A DNA stretch of 6,419 nucleotides from Cyclobacteriaceae bacterium (GTDB lineage: Bacteria > Bacteroidota > Bacteroidia > Cytophagales > Cyclobacteriaceae): the NCBI GenBank assembly GCA_013140395.1, contig JABFSY010000298.1:1-6419 (forward strand), written 5' to 3'. The notes under the pieces are model-generated. The model was not told where the DNA came from, made no database searches, and was given only the letters and a program-made list of their open reading frames with translations. Within the stretch, counting starts at the first letter, position 1. Each line of letters opens with the position of its first letter. Of the stretch, positions 1-6,384 are shown piece by piece. The position numbers and the translations under genes were made by a program.

Positions 1-266
1 AGACCCAGGTATCCCCACTTACCTCCCCCAAGTTTTTGATAGGAGCCATAAGCATCTGTGCCTGCTTTTCGGCCAATAGCAATTTCACCCACCATTACGG
101 GAAAGCAGAGCAATAAGATACAAATCAGATAAATTAATAGAAAGCCAGCTCCACCATTAGTGCCTGCCAAGTAAGGAAACCGCCAGATGTTACCTAATCC
201 TACAGCAGACCCTGCAGCCGCTAAGATGAATCCTATCCTTCCTGAAAAACTTCATCTGTTTGACAT
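1..266 (-). CDS. N-terminal fragment of a sodium-dependent NSS/SNF family symporter; 5' end interrupted by an in-frame TGA
   Basis: Translating the minus strand gives an uninterrupted 83-codon frame from 251 to the window edge. It opens S-F-S-G-R-I-G-F-I-L and contains GSAVGLGNIWRFPY, the first-helix signature of the neurotransmitter:sodium symporter family, whose unwound middle helps bind sodium and substrate. NGGAGF and a second hydrophobic helix ending in PVMVGEIAIGR follow, also in family order. Members are inner-membrane Na+-coupled importers of amino acids or similar solutes; the substrate cannot be told from this part. The rest lies beyond position 1. The only in-frame ATG before helix 1 is at 266-264, and it is followed four codons later by TGA (254-252). 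A second ATG at 255-253 is in another frame and would fit if the T5 run (249-245) were one base shorter. So the gene is either broken near its start or carries a one-base sequence error. Family assignment is firm; intactness is not. Confidence 0.85.
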
Positions 267-284
267 AGACGTATAATTGTGCGG

Positions 285-314
285 CAAAATACTCGTTAAA
301 CTCTTAGCAACAAA
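285..314 (-). promoter_or_regulatory. Candidate Bacteroidota-type promoter for the NSS symporter
   Basis: On the minus strand TTTG (314-311) is followed after 19 bases by TATTTTG (291-285). This is close to the Bacteroidota pattern TTTG-N19-TAnnTTTG, but one base short in the -7 box. Transcription would start near 278, leaving a very short leader before the ATG at 266 or 255. The match is imperfect and the region is AT-rich, so this is tentative. Confidence 0.3.
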
Positions 315-354
315 AAAACGTTGTAATTGGCGACATTAACATGGATATTTACCA

Positions 355-1800
355 ATGAATAGCAATCGGATGGAAGAGGCAAAAAAGTTGACCACGCAAG
401 AAAAGGCACTACGAATAAATCTTAGCAAATCTATCTACGGCTCCTTTGCCGAAATAGGGGCGGGGCAAGAAGTAGCTGCCAATTTTTTCAAGGTGGGCGG
501 AGCTTCAGGAACCATCGCCAAAACGATGTCAGCCTATGACATGAAATTTTCGGATGCTATTTATGGGGTTGGCGATCGCTATGTGTGCGAAGACCGACTC
601 ATGAGAATGTTGTCGCACGAATATCCTTTATTACCTGAGCGATTACCTCATCGCATTGAGGAGACACGTTTTTTTGCATTTGCTGATACGGTTGAGGTAT
701 TAAACTTCGAGCGAACAAATCACGGTCACGGATGGATTGGGTTGCGGTTTCAGCTCACTCCAAAAGCAGAGCCTAATGACTGCGTGATTCACGTCAAGAT
801 GCATGACAACGATCCATTGCAACAGCAAGTCTCGCTGGGCATTGTAGGTGTCAATCTCCTCTATGCCTGTATGTTTCTCAAAGAGCCCGAGCAAATCATT
901 TCTTCTTTGCTGGACGGGCTTACTATTCGAAGAATGGAGGTAGACATGTTTCGTATCCACGGGCCTGATTTTGGCCATGTCGATAACCGATTGATGGCGC
1001 TGAAGTTGGTGAAGAACGGATTGACCAAAGCAGCGATGTTCGGGCCCGATGGACAAGTGATGCAACCATCTGAATATTTGTACAAAAAAAATGTATTGGT
1101 GTTGCGTGGAAGATTTCGACCAGTGACACATGTCAATGTAGACATGCTGCTTACGTCCAGGAGGCACTTTAAAAACGAACCCGATGTGGACCGCTCTAAA
1201 ATCGTTACGATCACAGAGTTGACATTGAACGATTTGAGTGCAGAGGGTGTAATTGATGAAAAGGACTTCCTGCATCGTGCGGATATTGTTTGTTCATTGG
1301 GACAGAATGTGATGGTGTCCAATTATTTTGAGTACTATCGCCTTGTCGATTATCTATCTAAGATAACCAAAGGCAGAAAGACGGGAATGGTGATGGGAAT
1401 CTATGCACTGCAAAAAGTATTTGATGAGAAGACTTATGAAAATCTACGCGGTGGAATTTTAGAGTGCTTTGGTTCCTTGTTCGGCACTAACATCAAACTG
1501 TACATATACCCCGCCTTACGAAATGACGGAAGTCTTTTTACATTAAAAGATTTTGAAGCCGACCTCCCCATCAATTTGAAAAGCCTTTTTCGCTATTTGA
1601 TGGATAGCAATAAGCTTGAAGACATCCACGATGCAAATGTTGCCAATTTGAATATCATCTCTGATAATGTGTTGGCAATGATTCGCAAGGGCGAATCTGG
1701 CTGGGAAAAGTTTGTTCCACATAAGGTGGAAGAAGCGATCAAAGAGCAGGGGTTGTTTGATTACCCGCTCAAGCACAAAGAGCAAGGGTTAGTTGCCTGA
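355..1800 (+). CDS. Conserved soluble protein of unknown function
   Basis: A full-length 481-residue protein with no signal peptide or membrane helix visible, so probably cytoplasmic. Its strongest block is residues 27-71, containing YGSFAEIGAGQEVA, FFKVGGASGTIAKT and MSAYDMKFSDAIYG. A second recognisable block lies around residues 220-260 (GLTKAAMFGPDG, LRGRFRPVTHVNVDML), and a third near the C-terminus (PALRNDGSLFTL). I recognise these blocks as a widespread bacterial family of about this length, whose members carry inconsistent automatic names, including TonB-dependent receptor. Nothing here supports a receptor: there is no export signal, plug or barrel character. I see no classical nucleotide-binding or metal motif, so I assign no function. 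Start: ATG 355, with ATG 370 (residue 6) as alternative; neither has a clear Shine-Dalgarno, and the conserved block begins well after both. The gene runs divergently from the NSS fragment and convergently with the AGCS symporter. Confidence 0.85.
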   Translation: MNSNRMEEAKKLTTQEKALRINLSKSIYGSFAEIGAGQEVAANFFKVGGASGTIAKTMSAYDMKFSDAIYGVGDRYVCEDRLMRMLSHEYPLLPERLPHRIEETRFFAFADTVEVLNFERTNHGHGWIGLRFQLTPKAEPNDCVIHVKMHDNDPLQQQVSLGIVGVNLLYACMFLKEPEQIISSLLDGLTIRRMEVDMFRIHGPDFGHVDNRLMALKLVKNGLTKAAMFGPDGQVMQPSEYLYKKNVLVLRGRFRPVTHVNVDMLLTSRRHFKNEPDVDRSKIVTITELTLNDLSAEGVIDEKDFLHRADIVCSLGQNVMVSNYFEYYRLVDYLSKITKGRKTGMVMGIYALQKVFDEKTYENLRGGILECFGSLFGTNIKLYIYPALRNDGSLFTLKDFEADLPINLKSLFRYLMDSNKLEDIHDANVANLNIISDNVLAMIRKGESGWEKFVPHKVEEAIKEQGLFDYPLKHKEQGLVA

Positions 1801-1801
1801 T

Positions 1802-3205
1802 TTACAAATTGCCCTCTGCCTTCATTCGCTTAAAATAAGATCTCGCCTCGACAAGCACCTTGGGCGCGAGAATAAACCCGGATATCATGGTTGGGATAGC
1901 CATCAGGGCATAAGCAATGTCAATGATATTTATGACCAAGTTCATAGACACGATTGCTCCAAAAATAATGGTGCCCAGATAAAAATAGTCATAGTAACGA
2001 GCAGCCTTTACACCCACCAAAAATGAAAGAGCCTTGTTCCCATAATAACTATAGGAAAAGAGTGAAGTGATCGCAAAAAAGAATGCACAAAGTAATAGCA
2101 AGTACTTGCCTATGCCTGGCATGGCTGCGTTAAAGGCATTGGCAGTAAGTGTAACACCTAATCCACGGGTTCCTTCCACATCCCATACACCTGTAACTAA
2201 GATAGCGAGAGCGGTAAGGGAGCAAACCAGTAAGGTATCAATGGCTGGGCTGAGCATCGAAACTAATCCTTCGCGAATCGGTTCAGAACTTTGAGAGGCT
2301 CCTAATGCCATCGGTGCTGTTCCAATACCCGCTTCATTTGAAAACGAGGCTCTGCGCACGCCTGCCACAATAAGGCCTCCCACCATTCCGCCTAATGCCG
2401 GACTTCCATGATAATTGGTTGCAGCAAAAGCATCTGTTATAATCAGGGCAAAATAATGCGGCACTTTGTCAAAGTTGATTAACAGAATCGCTACTACAGA
2501 GAAAAAATAAATTACAATCATGAGAGGAACCATCTTTCCGGCCCAAACTCCAATGCGCTGAATACCGCCAATAATTACAACTCCTGAAATGATGGTTAAA
2601 ACGATACCAATGACAAACTTGGCGATGTTAACTTCAATACCTGCTAATGAAAATGAAGCAGCTTTCATTTCCGGTGAATCAATTCCAATATCAACGATAG
2701 CTTGAGTAAGCTGATTCGCTTGAAATATTGGCAAACATCCAATCATAACGCACAGACAGAATAATACCGCCAGCGGATAAAATGGCTTGCCAAGTGCTTC
2801 ACGGATTACATACATGGGCCCTCCTTGAATTACCCCGTTTGAATCTTTCCCGCGGTACATCACTGATAACGTGCTGGTAAAGAAGTTAGTAGACATTCCA
2901 ACAAAAGCAGTGACCCACATCCAGAAGAGTGCTCCCGGGCCCCCAATGCTAATCGCTGCAGCTACGCCCGCAATATTGCCCATTCCAACGGTAGAAGCCA
3001 ATGCGGTAGAAAGTGCTTCGTAGGGACTGATTTGTCCCGGGTCATTTGGATTGTGGAACTTGCCCTTCAAAATTGCAATCGAATGAAAGAAATATTTGTA
3101 GTGGATGAAGCGTGAGTAGATGAAGAAGAACACCCCTCCGAGAATCAAAAGAAAAAGAATGGGAGTCCAGACTCCGGTTGCGATGTCGCTGATTAATTCA
3201 CCCAC
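1802..3205 (-). CDS. Alanine/glycine:cation (AGCS) symporter family protein
   Basis: A 467-residue polytopic inner-membrane protein. Family landmarks in order are: an N-terminal helix at about 13-30; TALASTVGMGNIAGVAAAI (67-85) followed by GGPGALFWMW (88-97), the AGCS signature; GGPMYVI (128-134); repeated hydrophobic helices; and FSNEAGIGTAP (288-298), the second conserved family block. AGCS proteins take up alanine or glycine with Na+ (or H+). Alanine versus glycine preference cannot be read from sequence here. Length is normal and the tail is short and basic (SYFKRMKAEGNL). The start is GTG at 3205-3203: the frame has a TAA nine bases upstream (3214-3212), and the protein already begins just before helix 1, so no earlier start exists. 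A TATTTTG box at 3248-3242 may be its -7 element, but no convincing -33 partner is seen. Its TAA lies one base from the stop of the convergent gene on the other strand. Confidence 0.93.
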   Translation of the reverse strand: MGELISDIATGVWTPILFLLILGGVFFFIYSRFIHYKYFFHSIAILKGKFHNPNDPGQISPYEALSTALASTVGMGNIAGVAAAISIGGPGALFWMWVTAFVGMSTNFFTSTLSVMYRGKDSNGVIQGGPMYVIREALGKPFYPLAVLFCLCVMIGCLPIFQANQLTQAIVDIGIDSPEMKAASFSLAGIEVNIAKFVIGIVLTIISGVVIIGGIQRIGVWAGKMVPLMIVIYFFSVVAILLINFDKVPHYFALIITDAFAATNYHGSPALGGMVGGLIVAGVRRASFSNEAGIGTAPMALGASQSSEPIREGLVSMLSPAIDTLLVCSLTALAILVTGVWDVEGTRGLGVTLTANAFNAAMPGIGKYLLLLCAFFFAITSLFSYSYYGNKALSFLVGVKAARYYDYFYLGTIIFGAIVSMNLVINIIDIAYALMAIPTMISGFILAPKVLVEARSYFKRMKAEGNL

Positions 3206-3285
3206 GTATAGTTATTTTAGAATGTTCGAGCTAAAAATAGACAAAATAGTTTATAGTGTTGACATAGAGATGGTTGTTGTTGGCC

Positions 3286-3308
3286 ATCGTCCATGGACCA
3301 TGGTCGAT
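3286..3308. repeat. Palindromic CCATGG double-box repeat in the divergent intergenic region
   Basis: Two CCATGG boxes (3291-3296 and 3298-3303) are separated by one A and flanked by ATCG on the left and CGAT on the right. Seen as an inverted repeat, 20 of 23 positions are symmetric: the ATCG/CGAT arms and CCATGG boxes pair, and only 3290, 3297 and 3304 do not. It lies between the divergent AGCS and dnaB genes, more than 80 bases from each. It could be an operator, a short dispersed repeat or a structured RNA element; nothing here decides. Confidence 0.5.
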
Positions 3309-3363
3309 AGTTGCAAATTGTCAAATTATGAACAAATCCACATCGTATATTGTAGATAAGTTG

Positions 3364-3396
3364 TTGAGTGCAGGGAGTTGTTAAGACGTACGTTTG
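3364..3396 (+). promoter_or_regulatory. Probable Bacteroidota promoter of dnaB
   Basis: TACGTTTG at 3389-3396 matches the Bacteroidota -7 consensus TAnnTTTG at every fixed position. A TTG at 3364-3366 lies 22 bases upstream, within the looser -33 spacing reported for this phylum. Transcription would begin around 3402-3404. This matters for the gene start: the open frame reaches back to a TTG at 3378, but that codon would lie upstream of the transcript, so translation should begin at 3438 or later. Confidence 0.5.
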
Positions 3397-3437
3397 TCCT
3401 TCTAAAAAAAGCAACTCAATACCAACAACCACGAAGT

Positions 3438-4964
3438 ATGGAGCAGCGGTCAACGCCAGTGAGGTTAGGTTCTGCCATGAGCGGAATGGGCAACAAGTCC
3501 AAATTACTTGTGAGAGATATCTCAGAAAGTTTGGGCAAGCTGCCCCCTCAGGCGATTGACTTAGAGGAAGCCATTCTGGGCGCTCTCATGTTGGAGAAAA
3601 ATGCGCTCACAGCGGTCGTAGAGTTTCTTCGGCCAGATCACTTTTACACCGAGCAGCACAAAGAAATTTACAACGCTATCATCGGCTTATTCAAAGCCAC
3701 TGAACCAGTTGATATGCGAACGGTGGTTGCTCAGCTGCGCAAAAATGCAAAGCTAGAGTTAGTAGGGGGTGCTTATTATATTGCCGAGCTAACCTCTAAA
3801 GTCAGTTCTGCGGCCAACATCGAGTACCACGCGCGTATCATCATCGAGATGGCCATCAAGCGCGACTTGATTCAGATCGCTTCGCAGATGCATCAAGATG
3901 CATATGAAGATACCACCGATGTATTTGAGTTGCTCGACAAAACGGAGCAGTCCATTTTCCAGATTTCAGATACCAACCTGCGCAAGAACTACGACAACAT
4001 GAAGTCGTTGATGTATCGGGCGATACAGGAATTGCAGGAAAAGAAAAATCACAAAGATGGTTTAACAGGTGTGCCGAGTGGATTCTCCCGATTAGACCGG
4101 GTTACCTCCGGGTGGCAAAAATCTGACTTGGTCATCATTGCAGCACGCCCGGGTATGGGTAAAACGGCTTTTATTGTATCGGCTATGCGCAATGCAGCTG
4201 TTGACTTTAACTTCCCGGTCGCGATTTTTTCATTAGAGATGGCCTCGCTTCAATTGGTGAACCGACTAATCTCAGCAGAAGCCGAACTGGAATCAGATAA
4301 GATCAAGAAAGGAAACCTGGCCGATTTTGAGTGGCAACAATTGGTATCGAAAACAACCCGCCTTTCCAGTGCACCGATATTCATTGACGATACACCCGCA
4401 CTATCTATTCTTGAGCTTCGTGCCAAATGCCGGAGACTGAAAGCAGAACACAATATTCAATTGATTGTAATCGACTACTTACAGTTGATGAAAGGGGAGA
4501 TGGGCGGCAACCGCGAGCAGGAGATTGCTTCAATTTCAAGAGCACTCAAAGGAATTGCTAAGGAGTTGTCCGTTCCCGTTATTGCATTGTCGCAATTAAG
4601 CAGAGGGGTAGAAACAAGGGGAGGAGATAAGAGACCTCAACTTTCTGACTTACGTGAATCCGGTTCTATCGAGCAAGATGCCGACATTGTTATGTTTTTG
4701 TATCGGCCGGAGTACTATAAGATTACCGTTGATGAAGAAGGAATGCCTACTCAGGGGATGGCCGAAGTAATTATTGCCAAGCATCGGAATGGATCATTGG
4801 AGAATGTGAAGTTGAAATTCATCGGCAAGTACACCAAGTTTGCCGATTATGATTCACCGGATGGTATGATCCCGATGAGCAGCATCACACGTGAGAGCCG
4901 GTTGAATACGTTCCGCGATGATGCGCCACCCGCAGCAAGGCCGGATGACGAAACTCCATTTTAG
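3438..4964 (+). CDS. dnaB: Replicative DNA helicase DnaB
   Basis: The hexameric helicase that unwinds DNA at the replication fork and recruits primase. With the ATG at 3438 it has 508 residues. The N-terminal DnaB domain runs about 35-135 (LPPQAIDLEEAILGALML at its start). A linker follows, then the RecA-like domain from about 195 to 465, with Walker A ARPGMGKT (236-243, Lys242), Walker B LIVIDYLQL (Asp346), the LSQLSRGVE motif, and the RPQLSDLRESGSIEQDAD region of the family. No intein or frameshift is visible. Start choice: the frame extends to TTG 3378, but a strong promoter box at 3389-3396 makes that unlikely. ATG 3438 follows an A-rich leader; ATG 3477 and 3486 are alternatives, since residues before LPPQ are poorly conserved in the family. 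The protein ends in an acidic DDETPF tip resembling that of SSB. It has its own leader and is not clearly operonic with its neighbours. Confidence 0.95.
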   Translation: MEQRSTPVRLGSAMSGMGNKSKLLVRDISESLGKLPPQAIDLEEAILGALMLEKNALTAVVEFLRPDHFYTEQHKEIYNAIIGLFKATEPVDMRTVVAQLRKNAKLELVGGAYYIAELTSKVSSAANIEYHARIIIEMAIKRDLIQIASQMHQDAYEDTTDVFELLDKTEQSIFQISDTNLRKNYDNMKSLMYRAIQELQEKKNHKDGLTGVPSGFSRLDRVTSGWQKSDLVIIAARPGMGKTAFIVSAMRNAAVDFNFPVAIFSLEMASLQLVNRLISAEAELESDKIKKGNLADFEWQQLVSKTTRLSSAPIFIDDTPALSILELRAKCRRLKAEHNIQLIVIDYLQLMKGEMGGNREQEIASISRALKGIAKELSVPVIALSQLSRGVETRGGDKRPQLSDLRESGSIEQDADIVMFLYRPEYYKITVDEEGMPTQGMAEVIIAKHRNGSLENVKLKFIGKYTKFADYDSPDGMIPMSSITRESRLNTFRDDAPPAARPDDETPF

Positions 4965-4980
4965 ACGCCTGATTTAAGGG

Positions 4981-5011
4981 GATCCAATAGGATCACATTA
5001 CAATATTTTTT
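4981..5011 (+). terminator. Weak hairpin plus T-run after dnaB, possible terminator
   Basis: GATCC (4981-4985) and GGATC (4990-4994) form a 5-bp stem with an AATA loop 17 bases after the dnaB stop. A T-rich run (5006-5011) follows, but only after an 11-base gap, so it is not a canonical intrinsic terminator. No better terminator is seen in the 106-base gap between dnaB and the next gene. Confidence 0.2.
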
Positions 5012-5070
5012 CAAATTTTGTGTTTACTTACCTGAACTGATAGCGTATTTAGATCATAGCCGAATTACCT

Positions 5071-6063
5071 ATGAAGTCACTAGTTTTAAGTAGTCCAGGA
5101 CGGATTGAACTAAAAGATCTCCCCATACCCACTTTGAGTCCAGGAAAAGTGTTGGTAAAAATGAAAGCAGTTGCACTCAATCGAAGAGACGATTGGATTC
5201 GAGAAGGCAAATATCCTAATATTAAGTTTGGAGGCATCCTTGGATCAGACGGAGCAGGTGTGGTCGAACAAGTTTTTGATGAAGCTGATAAATCATGGGT
5301 AGGTAGCGAGGTGATCATCAATCCCAATATCGACTGGGGTCCTGATCCGGAGGTTCAGTCTTCAAAGTATTCCGTGTTAGGTATGCCGGTCAATGGTACG
5401 TTTGCCGAATACATTTCTGTTTCGCTTGATCGCATTCACCGTAAGCCCGCACACCTGGATTTTTTGCAGGCTGCTGCGTTGCCATTGGGCGGACTCACTG
5501 CCTATCGCGCCTTGTTTAGAAAAGGAGGCTTACACACGGGGCAGAACGTTCTCATCACCGGGTTTGGTGGGGGAGTAGCTCAGTTTGCTTTTTTGTTTGC
5601 CAAAGCGGCTGGCGCCAATGTGTATGTCTCTTCGGGTAGTGATGAAAAGATTGAGAAGGCGTTGAAGTTAGGCGCGAAGGGTGCCTACAACTATCGCAAG
5701 CAGGTGAATTTCGAAGAGCTGTGGAAAACAAAAGGAGGTTTTGATTTGGTGATAGACAGCGCAGGTGGCGATCAACTTAACAACTTCATAAAAGTATTGC
5801 GACCGTTGGGCAAAATTGTTTTCTATGGTGCCACCAACGGACTCCCCGCGAAGATAGATTTGTACCGCATGTTTTGGAATCAGCTTTCACTCATTGGCAC
5901 AACCATGGGCAACGATCAGGAGTTTGTGGATATGATTGCGTTTGTAGAGAAGCATCAACTTCGCCCGATGGTAGATTCTATTCGCCCGTTTTCAAAGATG
6001 GTAGAGTCGTTCCCGGATATTACCAAGTCCAATAAGGTAGGTAAGATTGTATTTCAGATTTAA
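5071..6063 (+). CDS. Zinc-independent medium-chain dehydrogenase/reductase, quinone-oxidoreductase-like
   Basis: A 330-residue cytoplasmic oxidoreductase of the medium-chain dehydrogenase/reductase (MDR) superfamily. An N-terminal GroES-like substrate domain (about 1-125) contains ALNRRDDWIREGKYP (35-49), aligning with the AxNxxDxxxRxG stretch of quinone-reductase types rather than the cysteine of zinc alcohol dehydrogenases, then GSDGAGVV (58-65). The Rossmann domain follows, with the nucleotide-binding turn TGFGGGVAQFA (163-173). After its second strand comes SSGSDEK (187-193), with no acidic residue where NAD-dependent enzymes have one, so NADP(H) is the likelier cofactor. The entire protein lacks cysteine, so neither zinc site can exist. 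Residues 84-110 keep a long loop where zinc enzymes hold their structural zinc. The substrate is unknown; quinone, enone or alcohol/aldehyde chemistry are all possible. ATG 5071 is the start because the GroES fold begins there directly. No operon partner is apparent. Confidence 0.9.
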   Translation: MKSLVLSSPGRIELKDLPIPTLSPGKVLVKMKAVALNRRDDWIREGKYPNIKFGGILGSDGAGVVEQVFDEADKSWVGSEVIINPNIDWGPDPEVQSSKYSVLGMPVNGTFAEYISVSLDRIHRKPAHLDFLQAAALPLGGLTAYRALFRKGGLHTGQNVLITGFGGGVAQFAFLFAKAAGANVYVSSGSDEKIEKALKLGAKGAYNYRKQVNFEELWKTKGGFDLVIDSAGGDQLNNFIKVLRPLGKIVFYGATNGLPAKIDLYRMFWNQLSLIGTTMGNDQEFVDMIAFVEKHQLRPMVDSIRPFSKMVESFPDITKSNKVGKIVFQI

Positions 6064-6100
6064 ATACTGTTTGCGGAATTTCAAAGTTGATTCTAAATCA

Positions 6101-6120
6101 CCCCCGTTGGCCCCTGTTGG
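6101..6120. repeat. Tandem 10-bp repeat CCCC[C/T]GTTGG
   Basis: Two adjacent copies, CCCCCGTTGG (6101-6110) and CCCCTGTTGG (6111-6120), differ at one base. The second copy runs into the foot of the REP-like hairpin. It is probably part of the flank of the transposase remnant downstream, but its role is unknown. Confidence 0.6.
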
Positions 6121-6142
6121 CGCGCGTTTGCAACGCGCTGCC
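6119..6142. repeat. REP-like bulged hairpin upstream of the RAYT remnant
   Basis: GCGCGTT (6122-6128) and AACGCGC (6132-6138) form a perfect 7-bp stem with a TGC loop. The stem extends by GGC (6119-6121) pairing with GCC (6140-6142) across a single bulged T (6139). A GC-rich hairpin with one bulge, 47 bases before a Y1/REP-associated transposase start, is what RAYT enzymes are known to recognise. The structure is seen directly; its recognition by this transposase is inferred. Confidence 0.65.
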
Positions 6143-6189
6143 GCTCCTAAGTATTTGTAGCCTTCAAGTGTACTTGCTATTTTTAGTTC

Positions 6190-6297
6190 ATGTCAGAGAA
6201 GTACAAGTTCTATGATCCTGCTGGGATGTATTTTGTTACCATGTCCATTGTGGGCTGAGTCGATTTATTCACACGCCCGGAATTGAAACATGTAATT
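6190..6297 (+). pseudogene. Remnant of a REP-associated tyrosine (Y1/IS200-like) transposase, RAYT type
   Basis: From ATG 6190 the frame reads MSEKYKFYDPAG, then YFVTMSIVG, then TGA (6256-6258), and continues in the same frame with VDLFTRPELKHVI before the coding match ends at 6297. YFVT...VGW.DLFTR is the N-terminal strand of the Y1 transposase fold found in RAYT proteins of Bacteroidota. A tryptophan is expected exactly where the TGA stands, pointing to a TGG to TGA mutation. Functional members run to roughly 150-200 residues and contain an HxH (or HUH) motif and a catalytic tyrosine; none of that remains here. The frame is cut off where a different terminal sequence begins at about 6298, consistent with insertion of a second element. 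The gene cannot make a working transposase as it stands. Confidence 0.8.
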
Positions 6298-6361
6298 AGG
6301 GTCTGCTGAAAAACTCAAATAGTTTATAATGGGGCTACAGAGCTAATTTTTTTTGAACTTA

Positions 6362-6376
6362 GCACTAATCAAGTGC
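6362..6376 (+). promoter_or_regulatory. Small hairpin just upstream of the putative IS transposase start
   Basis: GCACT (6362-6366) and AGTGC (6372-6376) form a perfect 5-bp stem around AATCA, ending eight bases before ATG 6385. Many insertion sequences place hairpins near the transposase start to limit translation from read-through transcripts; that role here is inference. Confidence 0.3.
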
Positions 6377-6384
6377 AAGCAAAA

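Noticed and set aside
700..1322. Long minus-strand open frames opposite the 355-1800 gene
   Set aside because: They lie entirely inside a gene with recognisable conserved blocks, and their translations show no domain character. They are antisense shadows.
3259..3264. TTGACA as a sigma-70 -35 box on the plus strand
   Set aside because: The organism appears to be Bacteroidota, which uses a different promoter pattern, and no fitting -10 lies at 16-18 bases.
260..3268. Shared 10-mer TTGACATAGA at 260-269 and 3259-3268, each near a minus-strand sodium symporter start
   Set aside because: Several 10-base coincidences are expected in 6.4 kb, the copies lie at different distances from the starts, and the first overlaps the possible start codon. 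No further extension of identity is seen.
6165..6176. Inverted repeat CAAGT-GT-ACTTG
   Set aside because: Five-base arms around a two-base loop are too short to form a stable hairpin, and nothing else marks the site.
252..6258. Use of TGA as tryptophan, suggested by two TGA codons in otherwise coding frames (254-252 and 6256-6258)
   Set aside because: The four intact genes use TGG throughout and contain no internal TGA, one of them ends with TGA, and one of the two cases is in a transposase that is broken anyway. Nonsense mutation or sequence error is simpler.
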